From Pholis gunnellus (lineage: Eukaryota > Chordata > Actinopteri > Perciformes > Pholidae), in contig OU342816.1 of NCBI GenBank assembly GCA_910591455.2, forward strand, positions 12,900,638 to 12,964,637: 64,000 nucleotides of DNA. The letters run 5' to 3'. The position numbers were made by a program, and so were the translations under genes. The notes below the pieces were generated by a model. The model made no database searches. It was not told the origin of the DNA and saw nothing but the letters and a program-made list of their open reading frames with translations. Each line of letters begins with the position of its first letter. The first letter of the stretch is position 1. This document shows, piece by piece, positions 1 to 14,545 of this stretch.

Positions 1-520
1 TCATTTCTGTACACTTTTCTAATATTAGCTGACCCTTCAGTGGACATTTGTCTTCCCAAGGTCTATGAGAAATTGTGAACAGGGATGAAGTCAAGGGTAA
101 ACCTGCACTCAGTTTATCTACCTTTTTATATTTCTCTATAACACAAGTGGAGTGTAGACATCAGTGTTTGTGAAATCAAACTGTTGCAAGTGTCACAGTA
201 AGGTTAGCACTTCTACAGCAACCCTATTATAGAACTGATGTGTGATCATGCCAGTGGTCGTCAGTGCTATGAAGAGCAACAGTATGTTATAGTTGAGGAG
301 CCCTCCACATCTGTAAACATGACTCAACCTCCTCTGCGGTGGACCGCGCTTCCGTAGTGTCCTCCATTTGTCCGCTATTTCTTCAGAGTGCAGTTTACAA
401 GTTCACGTACGCACAGAAATGCATCATAAACTCTTATTCCTCTCCAGATGTGATGGAGAAATTGCAGTGTAGCACCATAAATGTAACTATGGCAATTACA
501 TGGAATGACAGTTCCTCTCA

Positions 521-528
521 AACACACG

Positions 529-586
<58 letters not shown>
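521..586. repeat. Compound (AC)n-(GA)n microsatellite
   Basis: A short CA run leads straight into an uninterrupted GA tract of about 46 bases (541-586). Confidence 0.97.
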
Positions 587-588
<2 letters not shown>

Positions 589-703
589 CTCTGATTGTTA
601 GCACAATGTAATGAAACACTGAAAAGGTGACATTATCAACATGTGGGCTGAGAGATTCAGTGAGACTGTTGCTGCCTCTATATCTGGAAGTGTAGGAGTA
701 TTT

Positions 704-706
<3 letters not shown>

Positions 707-796
<90 letters not shown>

Positions 797-940
797 TAGG
801 TGTGTGTGTGTGTGTGTGTGCGTGTGCATTTGTGCCTGTGTGATTGAGAGAGAAACGGATGGTGTCAGAGTGTGCATGCATGTGTCTTTCTCTATGTGTG
901 CGTGTGTGTGTGTGAGTGTGTGTGTGTGTGTGTGTGTGTA
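707..940. repeat. Long (TG)n microsatellite with interruptions
   Basis: A pure TG tract spans about 709-792. Shorter TG blocks follow to 940, broken by TTTGTAGG and a GA-rich piece. The long cysteine/valine and histidine/threonine frames here are repeat artefacts. Confidence 0.97.
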
Positions 941-3900
941 GGTGTAAGTGTGAAATAAAGAAAGTGACAGCATAAAAAACAGAAATAAAGAAAGGGAATG
1001 GAGGGAAAAGGATTTTTTTTCACACATCTCCTACCTCATTAGAGCCTGTCATTCAGTCACTGAGCAAAACTGTGAATTTGTATGGAGGTGCTATTCTGGG
1101 TTGCAGCCACGTACAAAAAAGTTGTTCTTCCCAACATGCAGCCAAGACCGGGGATATTTTTTCTGACTCGTATTTTTGTGATTAATGCCTTAAAAGTTGT
1201 TCTTAGAATATCTCATCGTGTCAAATGTTATGATTTGCAGAACAATAGCCTGCTGTACACAACTTCTATATGGAATGAAGACAGCATGTACTGCAAAAAC
1301 ATTCTACAATCAATCTTCATCCTTCTGAAGATCACTCTACTGTGCCGATTTACTTTGGATTGCTCACATATTTCCACCACCACTGATTATACAGCTACAA
1401 TGTGTGGAAAGTGATGGTGCTTTAGCTGTTGTGCACTGCAGTGTGCTTTGAAGTTACCCTTGCCGTTAGGTCAATGTAGAAAAAAGAAAAAAAAGCCTGT
1501 GGTGATTCTCTTATGTGAGACACAGTTTTAGATTGCAGATACATTCAAATGTATGTAGCCTTCACTCTCTGTAAAATCAAATCCATTGTTTGTGCTGTAA
1601 TGGGAACACTTGTTGTTGTATTGTGCAGTGTTGAGCAGTGGTTAACAAACTCGGCAACACCTGAAAGTCAGGTTAAGTTATAACCAACCTTAGCAGCCCT
1701 ACTTACATGTCGTTACAGATATTAAACAGTGTAAAGTAGAGAGAAAAAAACAAGTTATGATATACCACAAAATAACAGTATGACATTTATTTGGATTATA
1801 CTAATTAATGGTAATTGATACCCATTTGTTCCCCTTCAAGTCAGTCTCTAAACGCTTCGCTAATCCAGAGACTGAAAAAATCTCCCTGGTTTCTGTTGCT
1901 AAAACTCTGTTAAAACAATTGTAGAGAATTTTTTTTTGCATAGCAGAACCAATCCAAAGTCATTAGGGCAGCCCTTCATATTTGGGCGTTGACATGCAAG
2001 TTGTTTGCTTGTAATCACTGTCGTACCAGAAACAAACGCACAGAACTGTTGTTGCAACAGCTGTTCTGCTGACGTGCTAACAGGCACACAAGACGGTTTT
2101 CTCACTAATGCTGCTGTTCAGAGTTTAAAAAGTAAAAAATATTGGAGTTGAATGTTCTCCTCCTTTCAGACTTGACTTATTGTCATTGGTCTCCATCGCT
2201 GTTATAGCATCAACTTTGCATTAAGAAATCCCCAGACAACAAGTCTGGTATCTCAGGCTTAACGTTCCACGAAGGTTGAAGTTATTATTGTCCCTCCCTA
2301 TTCGCTGCTGTGGTGGTTTATTTGTTTGGAGTGGTGAGGTCAGAGCTTAGACCTCAAATATCAAAGCTGTACATTTATTTAATTCACATAATTAGCCATT
2401 CCATGTCAGTTTGGTGACTGAACTAACGTGATTGGTTATTTACTGCAACAACTAATTAACTTGGGATAGGCATTAGTTGGTTTGCTGATGGAATAAATGA
2501 GTCTCTAAAAGTCACAATAAGGTAGCCTCATCAATAGCAATGGGTCACTAATTGTAACCATGAAGTCATTGAGGAGACTGGACTGGAACCTCTTGTGATT
2601 TGGAAAGTCTGAGATGTCTCAATGGATGCAAACTTGCCATGGATTCCATTATAGCAACATTATAAATGTTGGGAAGTTCAATCACTAACAAATCCAATCA
2701 AAAGTAGTAGCAGTAGTCTTAATAAAACATCTCAGAGCACTACCAGACCCCATCCACGAATCAATAGCAAATAGGCCATCGCCTGTTTCAGGGGGGTTTG
2801 AAAATGAGACTTAAACTTTTGATTTTGGCTGACCCTTTAAGCCCCTGTGGACAACATGCTTGGAGATTAGCATGAGCACCATTGCCTCATGTTAGAAAGA
2901 GCTGCCTTAATCCATGACCTTTGGACATTGTCCTGTTTTGACGAGCAGGAAAGCTTACTTACAGCTGACAGGATGTGTATTCCGATGAGGTACACTGCAG
3001 TACCTCTAATTGTGGAGCGATCAATAACTAGTGAAAGATGTGGTCTGTAAAGTAAAAGTTCTAATAAGGTTTCGAGACGTTACACCCATTGCTGGAATAT
3101 AAATAACAGCTTTTGCTCCCTAATTTGAATTTATTAGAGAGCCAGGGCCGACCAAGTGGCTGGCATACAGAATCATAAAATACAAAAACACCCAGTCTTC
3201 TCACAAGTGCTTTTGCCAGTCACATAGAGGCATCAACAATACACATATACACTAAAATATAAATAATAAGGCAATAAAAAAAGCAGTGCTGCACAGTGAA
3301 CAACCAATGGACAAAACAAGCATGCAGCGCACAATGGCCCTCTAGCTTTGCGCTAGGTGATATCATCCATTCTTCCCCGGCCACATCCAAGGTCAAATGC
3401 TTAATGAAGATTGACGTTGGTGTGATGTGAACTTAAATTGACAGCACTGGCTGTGCGGCTGTGTGTTTGTGTGTAAACAGGCAGGAGAAAAAAATGGAAA
3501 GTGAGAAAGAATGTATAAAAAAGCCCAAGGGAGTTTGTATATCACAAAGAAACTATGTCAGAAGTGTAGATTACATTCTGATAACATGTCATATATTCGT
3601 AAACAGTGCTTACAGGCTGTGTGTTTAGGCTACATTACCTTGTCCTGGTTGCTTTTTTTTTTTTAACCCCAACCAAGCCTTCATTCAGCCTCTACAGCTA
3701 GTTGACCATGATTGATGACAGGCACTAGACCATGGTGTTGAGGGAGAGGTGACCACTGGACCTCACAAAAGTAATAAGGTGTGATGGTGGTTTAGATGGC
3801 TGCAGTGAATGTATTAGTGGCACATACAGTAGAATGTAGGTTCACATTCTCCTAAGCATCAATCCCATTTCAGATAAAACGCTCTGGCTGAAACGACCTT

Positions 3901-6900
3901 TAGTTTATGGCAGTTTGAGAGTCAGTCTTGTGGCTTTAATGTGAATGGAAGAGAATTATTCGGCAGGTTCTCAATGCACAAAAAAACAACCCTGGCTCTT
4001 GCTGTTCAAAATGAAGAACGATACTTAAAATATATGACAGGGTGCTCTTAATGGTATCGCTGGTAAAAATCATCTCCCTAAGACATTCTTCATCAGGATA
4101 ACTGGCTATGCTAACATTTCTGAAGGGTATGTGTGTCCTTTTAATGTGCCTATGAGTTTCTCGTGGACCACATTTTTAACATGTAGGAAATAATATATGC
4201 GCAACACCGACCTTTCCAATAAGGTGGTTGAAGGAATGAAAGAGGGAGGCTGTGTTAGCACAGTCAAACAAGTCCGCCACTGATTATATTAATGTAACAG
4301 CAGCTCTGCCCATAATGACACGTATGACCAAGCTGTGGTATTTGGCCATGTAAATAGCTTAGTAAGAATATTGTTTTTTGGGGGGTTAAAAAGTTAAGTC
4401 AGGACAAAAACTTGAATATTTTGTGCTTGTAAACCTTGTTACTGACATCCTGTGGCGGAGCGTGTCTATATTTATTCCTGTGTAAGAATCATATGATGCA
4501 TTTAAAGTGGTTTGGTGGTTCAGGGAGGGACACCGACGTGACGACATTGTTCAGGTTAAGGTTTAGCACAGGAAGGGTATTAGTATCAGTTAAGATTAGA
4601 GGGAATGAGGCTCAATTAATTCCGTTTTTTGATTGCAAGGAGGAGTATGGTTAATTATATGGTGCTTAGCAGCAGCACGTGACACACAGCGAAATGAGGA
4701 CTTATGTCTATGTACATGTTCATGTCAAGAGTTCTTTTTTTTTGTTTGACTTGTTCTGCTATGGAATATTACACAGAACTATTTTGTTCTCTTTTTTTAT
4801 TACTTTATGTGTTTTAAGAATGTAAGTAAATACAATTGTCATCATACGTATTTGAAGTGTGCATAAACTGGGCATTAAAAAGATAATCACATAAACAAAG
4901 GGTAACATCCACACCAGAAGGTATATACACCCAAAACATAATGAAATGAATGAACTGTATGGATGGCATTTCTGGCAGGCTAGATTTGAATTATAGATGC
5001 CAATTGCAGATACCATTGCTTGTCATGATGCAAACGTCTCTGGCACTCACTCTCGTGTTTTACAGTCTCAAACTGTCAAGACATTCCTCAAAACCTGACA
5101 TTGATTTGGAACTGAACTGCAAGACCTTGTATCTGGTTACTCGTATGAGAATAAATGAGAATTTCTATTTAAATTCTGATCTGGTATGTTGAACCTTGTA
5201 AGAAAGATTTAATATGTAACTGTGTATATTTTATTGAATGAATTACAATTACCTTGACTTATACTTTTCATCTCATTCAAGTGTTTTTTAATGACAGATA
5301 ACAGCATTAATTGGCATGATTACTGTGGTGTAGCTGTTTCTTTGAATATAGTAGATGGGGATAGTTCATACATGTCAACATTAACATTTTAAAATAAGGA
5401 AAATGTTCCAGTGCCTCAAAGCTTTGACAATCTCAGCTTTGATCACTTGATCTGCCTCAGAAAGGTTTCTAGTTATACATGCTGTCATTGGCAGAGGATG
5501 TTTGCAGATTTTTCATCCTGGCTCACATCACTTTTCCCTCCGTGTGATATACTAAAATCTGTGTGGCATATTTGACCAATATATGAATAAAGAATATGGG
5601 AGATTTACGTGCAATTTGAGGCAACAGGACAGCAGCAGGAGAGAAGTGGAAAATACGGGAGAGAGTGCTAAAATCTAATGTTTTCAGCTAGCCACAAGCA
5701 TTTTGTTAGTGTTTCAGACTGTCAGATTGGTTGCATAATGTGGCGCTGATTGTCTTTATTGGGTGGTTAAATTGAATGGTTTGAATACATGCAATACTGT
5801 TGAAATGCATTGATGTTAAATGTTCAAATATAGTGATGTTTAAGCATCTGTTTTTGCTGTTTTGTACATATTTTCCAATTTTCTGTTGAAGAATATCAGA
5901 ATCCGTTGTTTTTGTTAATAATGAGAAAATGCTCAAAATTAGTCATGGGATGCATGATACCCTTTGAAACAAATTTGTTTGGGCATGTGGAAAAAAAATG
6001 TGTATTGCCTTTTGAGAGGGTGATTGACTCACCATATATCACATCAGCCCTGAGGGCAACACTGTAATCCTCCCCAGTTGTGTCCTGTGTGCTTCCTGCA
6101 CCTGTGGCATTTCTCAAGCTATGATTTAGAATTGTCATATTAATGCTTTTTGTGACCTCCAGGGCCAAGACATCAATCTCTGAAGAGGGAATAGATTTGT
6201 GTAGGACACCTGGAGCTATTCACTCTGCTGAGATGACCTATCCACTTTACGGTGATGCCACTTGTGTCAAAGTGGGTGGTAAATTCCAGGACATGGGGGT
6301 TAGTTAAACTTCCCAGTTGATGGTCAGTATTTATCTGAAACAGCGCTGTTGGAATCTTTCATCTCTTTATGGTGATCATAATTTGCTCTGAAATGTTTGG
6401 TTTCCGATTTTTTCAAACAGAGGAAGGTTTTAAAACAGGATCAACATTTAAAACAGGTATAGTGCGAACCTTTTCACAACAGGTTTTGACTGCGCTGTTG
6501 TACGCTATTTTCCCACGAAGCAATGCACAAGTAAATTGGAGGAGCCACTCACAGCTGGAATTACAGAGGTTAAATCAAATTGCCATTGCATGTGAAACAA
6601 CTCCAGAAAGAGCTTGGAAAAATGTATATTAAACTATTTGCGGTCACATTTTGAAATGTCACAGTAGGAAAAGCACAGGTTTGAATACCAAAAGTAACGA
6701 TGGCTGGATTCCATTTACCGTAGGTGCTTCAATTTCAGTTTCCTGGACCCAATTCCAATGTCGCCTGTAAACGTTAAGCTCTGAACACTTCATCTGGTAA
6801 ATGGTTGAATGTGAGAGGCTACAAGGCCCTATAATTGGATAAAGACAAATGGGACAGTACTTTGCAACAACATATTGCATTACCTTAATGACACCAAAAG

Positions 6901-8405
6901 TTTAGTTTCTTACTGCCTGATTTGAACATCTTCCAGGCTCTTGTCTCATTGTCAATAATCTATTTCATTGTTTTTGTCAAAACAACTTCAATAAGCAAAA
7001 TTAAAAGAAATGGTTGGTGAACAAACCAAGTTTGTAATATAGCCTATGCGTGCACTCTTCTGATTTCACTTCTTTTTTTTTTAAACCTTAATATTCCTGT
7101 GCCATCCTCGTTGTTTACCTTTTTTTATACTTCCTGGTATTCCCCTGCTAACCCCATGTTTAAAGTCACAACTCTATCAATTGTAAATAATTCCCTCAGG
7201 CAAAGTTGGCAGAAATGGGGAGTTACGGAAAGTGTGCAAGAGCTCAAGATGTCTGCGAGCGAGCCCTCAAGCATTTGACAACTTGACAGTGGGACAGCTC
7301 TAAGTCCTCATGGACTTCGTGAAAACGCGCCTCAAAGTCTGTGATTCAGTCAGTGTGGACATTGGAATCGGGCCCCGGTGTTGTGCATGCTTGCTCACGG
7401 TCACACTGGCTTATGGGGACAGAGAATTGTTAATGAAAAATGTATGCTGTGATAAAGTCTTTTGGAAGTGGCATTTCAAAGTCACAGTTTGATTAAGGTT
7501 GCAGTGAACACGTTATTTAGTCACTTGGTGAGACAGGCGTACATTCTGTATTTTTAGCTACTGACCGATGATCCACTGGCTATTTGGGAGAAGACAACAT
7601 TCAACAGACACCTTTGCATTTGATTCTTATGAGGAAGGATTTGTGGCAGTAAAAATAATCTGGTTGGTATTAATATGTTTAATCATGACAACACCAAAAC
7701 AATGTGGCATGGACAGAATGAACAGCAGCAATTGGTGAGTTGCGAGAGCTGTTTACTGTGTTTCAAGGTGTTAACTGAACCCATAGTGGAAGCACATTAG
7801 AGTTCTTCTCTGGCTAAGAACAACATTTACAAAATTGTATTAAGACCTTTTGGATAAAAAAAAAGGATTCTAAACAGGATCACTTCAAAGAGTTTGTAAA
7901 AATGTATTAATCATTTTACACCTGTTTTACAGAAAAAGTGGTTGACTAGAACTCCACTTAATGCTGAATTCACCAAACCTGTGACCTTTATGTTATTGGG
8001 TAGTCTGTCTATGTTAAATTGCCTGGAAGTAACCATTTTCAAGGTGTCTTATTTTGGATGAGCTTTTGTGGTATGACAGCTGTGCTTCTGAGGGCTATGG
8101 GAAAAGGGATGTTTTCTTTTGTTTGGGTTGAGTGTCAGGTCTAAAGTGATACTTGCTGATGTGAAATATGTCAACTCAACATTGGCCGGAAGGTTCTCCT
8201 TGGAGCAGGCATTTAATAGAGCACCGTCAGCATATTGGACGAGGCTATAAATTGGTTGATGTAGAACACGACGGCACAGGTCCTTATGTGTATTTCTATG
8301 GGCAGCAATCTCTGACAAGCAGGCCATCTGTGCTGGGGAGACAGAATATAGAGGGGTTGGACTTTGAGTTAAAGCATCCTCATCATTATCGTTATACAAC
8401 AATTA
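941..8405. other. Gene-poor sequence, nothing recognised
   Basis: The stretch is AT-rich, with only short scattered open frames (at most 117 aa) that show no known domain. There are a few homopolymer runs and a 9-bp inverted repeat (1841-1849 with 1867-1875). No exon of a known family, RNA gene or clear mobile element was seen. Confidence 0.6.
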
Positions 8406-9125
8406 ATGCATCACATCTTCATACTTTTTTTTGTCCTGTGTCTCTGCTCTAATCAGTTTCTGTTATCATTTAATACTTGCTTATTTCTCCACCCTAACCT
8501 ATCTTTTCAGCACACTGACCATGTCCAGACGCCTCCCTTCTCATTTGTTTTGTCTGGCAACCTTCCCCTTTCCTCGTTTATAACCTTCATCCATCCATCC
8601 ACGCACCCATCCAATCATTTATTCACCCATATACATTCATCTGTCCATCCAGCCAATCCTTTATCTTCCTCCCACAGTGTCCATTACGTCCGAAACTCAT
8701 CCCTTATCCTGCGTTCACCTGTGCTGTTACAGTACGTCTCTCATCCTTCCGCTCCCTATTTCAACCCCCATGCTAATTTATCTTCTTCCAATTCCCTTTT
8801 TGCTCGGCCCTCCGCCCTACTACTCTTCACTCTTGGTGTCTTCTGCACAACCTCACCTCTCTGCCCCTGCCCTGATCCTTTTATCCCCACATTCACTTGC
8901 CTCACTGCTGGCTGGATTTTTCCCTCTCCTTCCTTTCCTTCACATCTATTACTTACACATTTATCCTCCACAGTATTCTTCTCTCCTCTTTTCCCTGCAA
9001 ATCATTTCACCTTTAACAATCCCCCATGTCTCCGTCTTCCGAACATTATAATATATTATTCTGTATCATTCCCTTATTGCCCCGTTCTGACTTTTTCTAC
9101 TACCAGACTCTTATTTACTTTATAG
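8406..9125. other. Pyrimidine-rich stretch with imperfect CATC repeats
   Basis: About 700 bases of the plus strand are strongly C/T-rich. They include imperfect CATC/CATT units near 8588-8660. Purine-containing stop codons are rare, which leaves two overlapping long plus-strand frames (8406-9125 and 8677-9051). Their Ser/Pro/Leu/Phe-rich translation has no family signature, so they are not called as genes. Confidence 0.65.
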
Positions 9126-11869
9126 AAATGACATGTACTGTCCTTCTCTCTCATTCCCCTTCTTCTCCCTCACCCTGCTGTCCTTATTAGTCAATATGAC
9201 ATGCCCCCTAGTGTGCATTGAACGGTCTCATTTGGGTAGTTTGAATACTTACCGATGTTACTTACATGTTACATTAGTAGAGCTTCAAATTATTTTTTAG
9301 CCTGCAAATACAGTCAAATAATTTAAGTTTATAGCTAAATGTATAAAGGCAAGCATGGTTTTATGTGCTCATCTTCAGACAATCATTTTTTCAGTAAGCT
9401 GGTTGAGGAATGACTCATACATTAACACATGAAAAAACGCTGGTGTTGATTATTGTAAAACACTATCACAAAATGTTTTTGCTTGCATATCGAGCCACAT
9501 TATGCACATATAGCTTGTTACTCATTGGGAAAAGGTAAAACAAATAGCTGGTAAATTAATGTGAAAAATATCAATCTTACTCACACTGTAAACTCAGCAG
9601 GGATTATTTAGGTTTAGCTTTCAGCTTGGTCATGCAAAACCACCCACCAGTGGGAAATACACAGGTTTTACATAAGATCGACTGCAAAGCCTGCAGCAAG
9701 TAACCAGAAATCATTGATGTTAATGATTAAGCTCAACTCGATGAGTTATACTACAGTTACATTCGTCGTGCTACGGTCTACAATGTCCTCAGAGTTATTG
9801 CCAGTCAGAAGCAAATCATCATTTTGTTTCAGTAGGTGACAATCAAGAACACATTTGTATAGTTTTTTTTCTCTAATGCATGATGGGGGATTCATTTCTC
9901 TGATTAAGGAAAACGTTGTTTTAAGTATTATCTTTACCACTGCATGATACAAATCTTTAAAAACATGGGTCACAAACAAAGTAGTTCATTTTTTTTCATA
10001 AGGCTCAGTAACTTGTTAAAACAGCTGGCTGCTGTAGCTTTGTTAAACTGTTTCCTAAACAGGAGTAAATAGAATATTTTGATGGGGACTATTTTCATTT
10101 GCAGACTAAAATGTGCTCGCTGGATCACCGGCGTAATCCTTAGCCATAATACTTTTGTAAACAAAGATTTAAGCTGCAGTCATATGAGACCCTTACATTA
10201 CTGTGCTTTAAATACTACAATGCTGATAACCCCAACTCATTGTTTTGTGTCCGTTACGGCCTATGTATTGTGTCTACATAACTAGTTATTGAAAAACCTT
10301 TGCAAAAATTGAAACAAAATGAAAATAAATGGCAGCTGGAACACTTGAATAACCACGAGTAACATTTATTGATAAAATAATGATTAACAGAAACAAACCA
10401 ACTAAAATGGAAGCAGCAAATAATAGACACAACCTCCAAACTAACTAGAAAATAAGGAGTTGAACTGTCCAACAGAAACAAACAGAAAAACAATTATGAT
10501 ATCCAGCTCCACTGACAGACGGATGAGTCTGAGGTGTGGGTGCTTCAACCACTGAAACGGGTCGTGGACCTGAAACCAAAAGAAGCCAGAGTAAAGTCAG
10601 TGGGCGTAAGTGTCTCGTATTAACCTGGTCTGCAGTAGCCTTAATGGCTCCCCAGACATTTGTTCTCGTCTTTTTATTAATTTTTTTTTCAGGGTTATAG
10701 GCAATCAAGAGTAGGTCAAGTATCCAGACAGACAAGCAAACCATTCAACCAAAACAACCGTGCCTTGACCCATGTGACGCAACTGTCTGGTCAGTGCTCA
10801 TCATTCACTTGAAGGTTTCTGATTCAGTAAGATTAGATCATGTATTTATGTTGGTCAAGGTTTGCTCAGATATTTCACATGGGCTGCATCTTGATCTCAT
10901 TCTCCCTTTGTATTTGTATTTGTAGGTAAAATGATTGTATTGACAAAAAAGTCCCAACTGTCTGAGACATTTGAGTTTTCATTTTCCCTCGATCTCTGAG
11001 CTCAAACCAAACTGTACATCCAGGAATGTATAAATCCATCCACCCATCTAAACCCCTCTCATCCACCCATCCCTCTTATTTTTTTCCCACTTTGCCCCTT
11101 GCTCCTTACACCCACTCTATTTCTACCTCTCTAATCAATTCTCCCTCTCTTGCTTGCTTTCTCTCTCTCTCCCAAAGCCCATGTATGATATGAGCATCCT
11201 GCTCCAGTGAACAGTGAGCTTTTTTTTTTTTCTTCCAGAAATCCTGCCGGAGAGAGAGAGAGAGAGACAACCTTGGCTAAAGACTTTATGTAACCAGTTC
11301 ATTAACTCCTCGTCTCTGGACCCCCCACACTCACATTTTAATCAGAGTGGCCGCCATGGTGAGAAATTACCCAGAAAAATACCCATTTGACATCCAGACT
11401 GAAAACACTCCGGCAGGAACTATTATGCAACTGTGACCCTGGTCTCCGTGTGCTCTAGCAGTGAAGGCATTGTGGGGCAGGAAACACCAGTCCGTTGATT
11501 GAGAGGACTAATTAAAAGGGCTTTATTTAATTGTCCTTTTAAACTGGCACCTTCTGCACAAGAGACACCTCCTAAACTTGGGTTTGGGAAGCCGGCCCTG
11601 TGCTATGATACAATTTAATTTCACAACAGAGGGTTGTTATTGTTCTCAGCTGCCACTTGCAATGGTAAGCAATGGAGTCGTTGAGGTTGAATAGAGCGTA
11701 TGTCGCTGAAATTGCCAGTGTTGTGGGAATGGTTATCAACAAAGGGTGCACTTAATGTGACAATCTGTGCAGGAAGATGCTTCATATAAAAGCATCTACT
11801 GGTTTTCATGTTAAGGCTTTGTGTCTTGAGAAAATGTAGGTATGACTTCATAAGTTGAAGTATAATGTT
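9126..11869. other. Gene-poor sequence, nothing recognised
   Basis: No coding exon, RNA gene or clear repeat was recognised. A pyrimidine-rich patch (about 11040-11175) and a short GA tract (about 11251-11268) are present. Confidence 0.55.
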
Positions 11870-12250
11870 AAGTTGTCACTGGTGTGTGCGAGGCAACAGG
11901 GGAAGAACCCAAATGCAGATAGGGAAAAAAAATGTTCTCCGATTATTAGAAAATACTTAGATAGGCAGGTATTTGTACAGAAACCAATGGCATGGCACAT
12001 CAACATAGCATCACAACCGTGACAAACTGACAGAGTAAGAGGGGAAATTAACCGGTATAAGTACAATGGGCTGATTATGGAAAACGGGAAGCAGGTGGTC
12101 AGGGAAAGTCAGGCAACTGCAGGGCTGATTAGCGAAAGTGAGAACAGGTGAGGAGGTGGGTGGAGAAGGTCAGGTGACAGGGAATGGAGAGAAAGTTTAT
12201 ATTTTTTTTAGACCAGGGTGGAGGGGCTGGAGTCACAGTCAGTGATATGG
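11870..12250. repeat. Possible decayed interspersed repeat
   Basis: The stretch contains AACCCAAATGCAGATAGG near its left end and purine-rich phrases such as GGGCTGATTATGGAAAACGG and GTCAGGTGACAGGGAATGG. These resemble dispersed fish repeats known to me only by general wording. No terminal repeats or coding remnant were found. Confidence 0.3.
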
Positions 12251-14150
12251 CTTGTGAGGAATTTAAGTTTTAAAGCGCTCCTAGTTATGGATAATATGTG
12301 ATACAGTATATTTACTTAAGGAAGTTAAGAGAGTGGTCATTTCATGCATTGAATGTCTGTGAGGGGGTTTGAGGAATGTGCTGGGAGCAGAGGTGTCTGA
12401 TCCTGAAGAACAATGGGTCATCGGCCCAGGAGGGGCTTATTGGATGTCAGCCAATCATTGAGCTGATCGATGGTTGGATGTGATGTGAGACTCTTCAGAC
12501 ACTTTTCCAAGGAAGAAAGGGTTTGAAACTCTGGGGGTTTTCAGAGCTTCTTGGGGCCACACAGCAAACAAACCAATTTGCTGGGTGGCCTGAATTGGCG
12601 CTCATATTTCATGGATTTATATGTTTGTTTTGTTATTGATAGTTTGATTTGGTTTGTAACTGTTTCTTATGTTTGTATGGATAGTACATCCATTAAGATT
12701 TTGACTTAAACTGTCTGTTCTGTTTTGGAGGCAGTTGAGGAGCACATGGCTGCAGGGAGGGGGGCGATTTCTCTGTGTCCAAAAGTCCGGCCCCAACAGG
12801 CTCCGGCAGGTGGAAAAGTCAAAAGGCATTTGGTGGATAGAAAATTTCCATGAGCCAGTTTGAAGGAATGTGAATGAAGGCACGGCCAGAGAGACAGATT
12901 CTGAAACGTGAAAATGTAGAACTTATTTAACCATTATTATCTAAAAGATAATAAAGATAATAAAATTGAATTCATTATCCTAATAGAACACACATTTTCA
13001 CAATATGTGCCACATTATGAGAGAAATTGGCAAATGTATGGCTAACAATTCATGCATCACTTTTTAGGAGCTGTCAAATCAAAACATTACCACTTCCATT
13101 AAATAAGTGATTTGGGCACAGGCAGGCACCAGCCTGAGCACTGTATTATTTCCACTTCATCCCACGATTCCAAATAATTTAAGTCAATTGTGATTAAAAT
13201 CTGATGTATGGTATTTAGTTGCCCTACTACGGGAGATGTATTCCTACATATAGTAGCTCTCCCGTGCCCCACTCTAGTTTCATGCACATCTGATTCTGAT
13301 TTTTGACTAAAAGTCACCTTAAAGTGTCACTTTGTCTCGGCTACAGTTCAGATAACTGAAGGGTAAGACGCTGTTGATTTTTCTGGGATGCAGAATAACG
13401 AAGCCACCGTGTAGGTAAAAAAATAAATAATAATGAACCACTCAGAAAACATTCAATCAGTAATCAATAAATGCATACTGGGTAGGAATGTCTTTTGCTG
13501 TTTTTGCATTTTGTTTCCAGTGAAACTGCAAAGCGCAGGATGTTGCTGGTTGAGTGAACAGATCCTGTATGACTATAACAACAGCAGCTGGTATGAGGTG
13601 TGGGAGAACCGGCTCAAAGTTAGCCGAAGAACAGATGGACCAGCTGGTCTCTTCTGGTGGGTTACCATGGTAATGTGGATTTGACCTTATTTGTGTCTAA
13701 TATTTCTACCGCACCCCCACAGCACCGAATCCTTTCTTTAACAATGTCGGCATAAATTTCAATACATTTAAACACATAAACTTACTCTCATAGATATCCA
13801 TTTAAACACATGCAACTTAGCCATCAAAACACACGGGTGTACCCGTTTTGCCCACACACGCATGTGCACCTATTGCCAGCAGGATCCAACGTTACCCGCT
13901 GTGCTTAGAGTCAGAGTTGCCTCTTTCGTTCAACATGCTTTCTAAACCCAAGGGAGGTCTCTTGTGTTCCTCATTAGCATAGGTTCTGTCCACAGCATGA
14001 CGCCTGTCATCAATCTTCCACTTAAGATATGCAAACTTGGAGCAAAAAAAAGGAGGAGAAAAATTCAGACCAATTCAGAGGACTGTGCGCAAATCTGACT
14101 TTAATGCCGGTTAGCAGGTTAGATCTGCGTACTTTGTGAATTTCCATCCT
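12251..14150. other. Gene-poor sequence, nothing recognised
   Basis: The stretch is unique-looking, with short frames only (up to 88 aa). A small palindrome, ACGGGTGTACCCGT, lies near 13835-13850. Confidence 0.55.
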
Positions 14151-14545
14151 TTGGGCCCAAAGACTATATTTCTGAGAAAAATGCCACAATATCTACATTT
14201 TTGTTGATTTTTGTAAGATCTTGAAATCTGGTAGTCTACAGACACACTTTGGGCAAATGCGTAAACATACAACAAAACACACTTTTATCAGGATTTTAGA
14301 AAAATTACAGAAATCCCTTTGACATTGTTAACACTGCATTTGTGGACATGTTTTTAAAATTCAACTTGTCACGAGTTCATAGATAGAAAATACTAAATTG
14401 TGCTCCCCCTTTTAGTTTCTGAGATATAGCCATTTTCTTGCGATATTATATTTAGTCTTTGGGTGAATGGCACTTTTGTTTTCCTAAAATATAATGACAT
14501 GTAAAGAAAAAAAACCTGTAGTTCCATATGTGCCCAAAGTCTACA
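14151..14545. repeat. Cluster of inverted CCCAAAG(A/T)CT motifs, possible foldback or MITE remnant
   Basis: CCCAAAGACTATAT near 14157 is mirrored by ATATTTAGTCTTTGGG near 14450-14462. CTTTGGGCAAA occurs near 14250 and GCCCAAAGTCTAC near 14532-14544. Alternating orientation suggests a foldback-type repeat. No transposase or target-site duplication was identified. Confidence 0.35.

Noticed and set aside
707..940. Regular repeats considered as a CRISPR-like array
   Set aside because: Simple TG microsatellite without spacers, in a vertebrate genome.
518..1027. 169-codon His/Thr-rich minus-strand frame and similar Cys/Val frames at TG/CA tracts
   Set aside because: These are translations of dinucleotide microsatellites. 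The same applies at 38103-38525, 53755-54004 and 58408-58729.
8406..9125. 239-codon plus-strand frame
   Set aside because: The frame is explained by the pyrimidine bias, which removes stop codons. A second frame is open over the same bases and no domain is visible.
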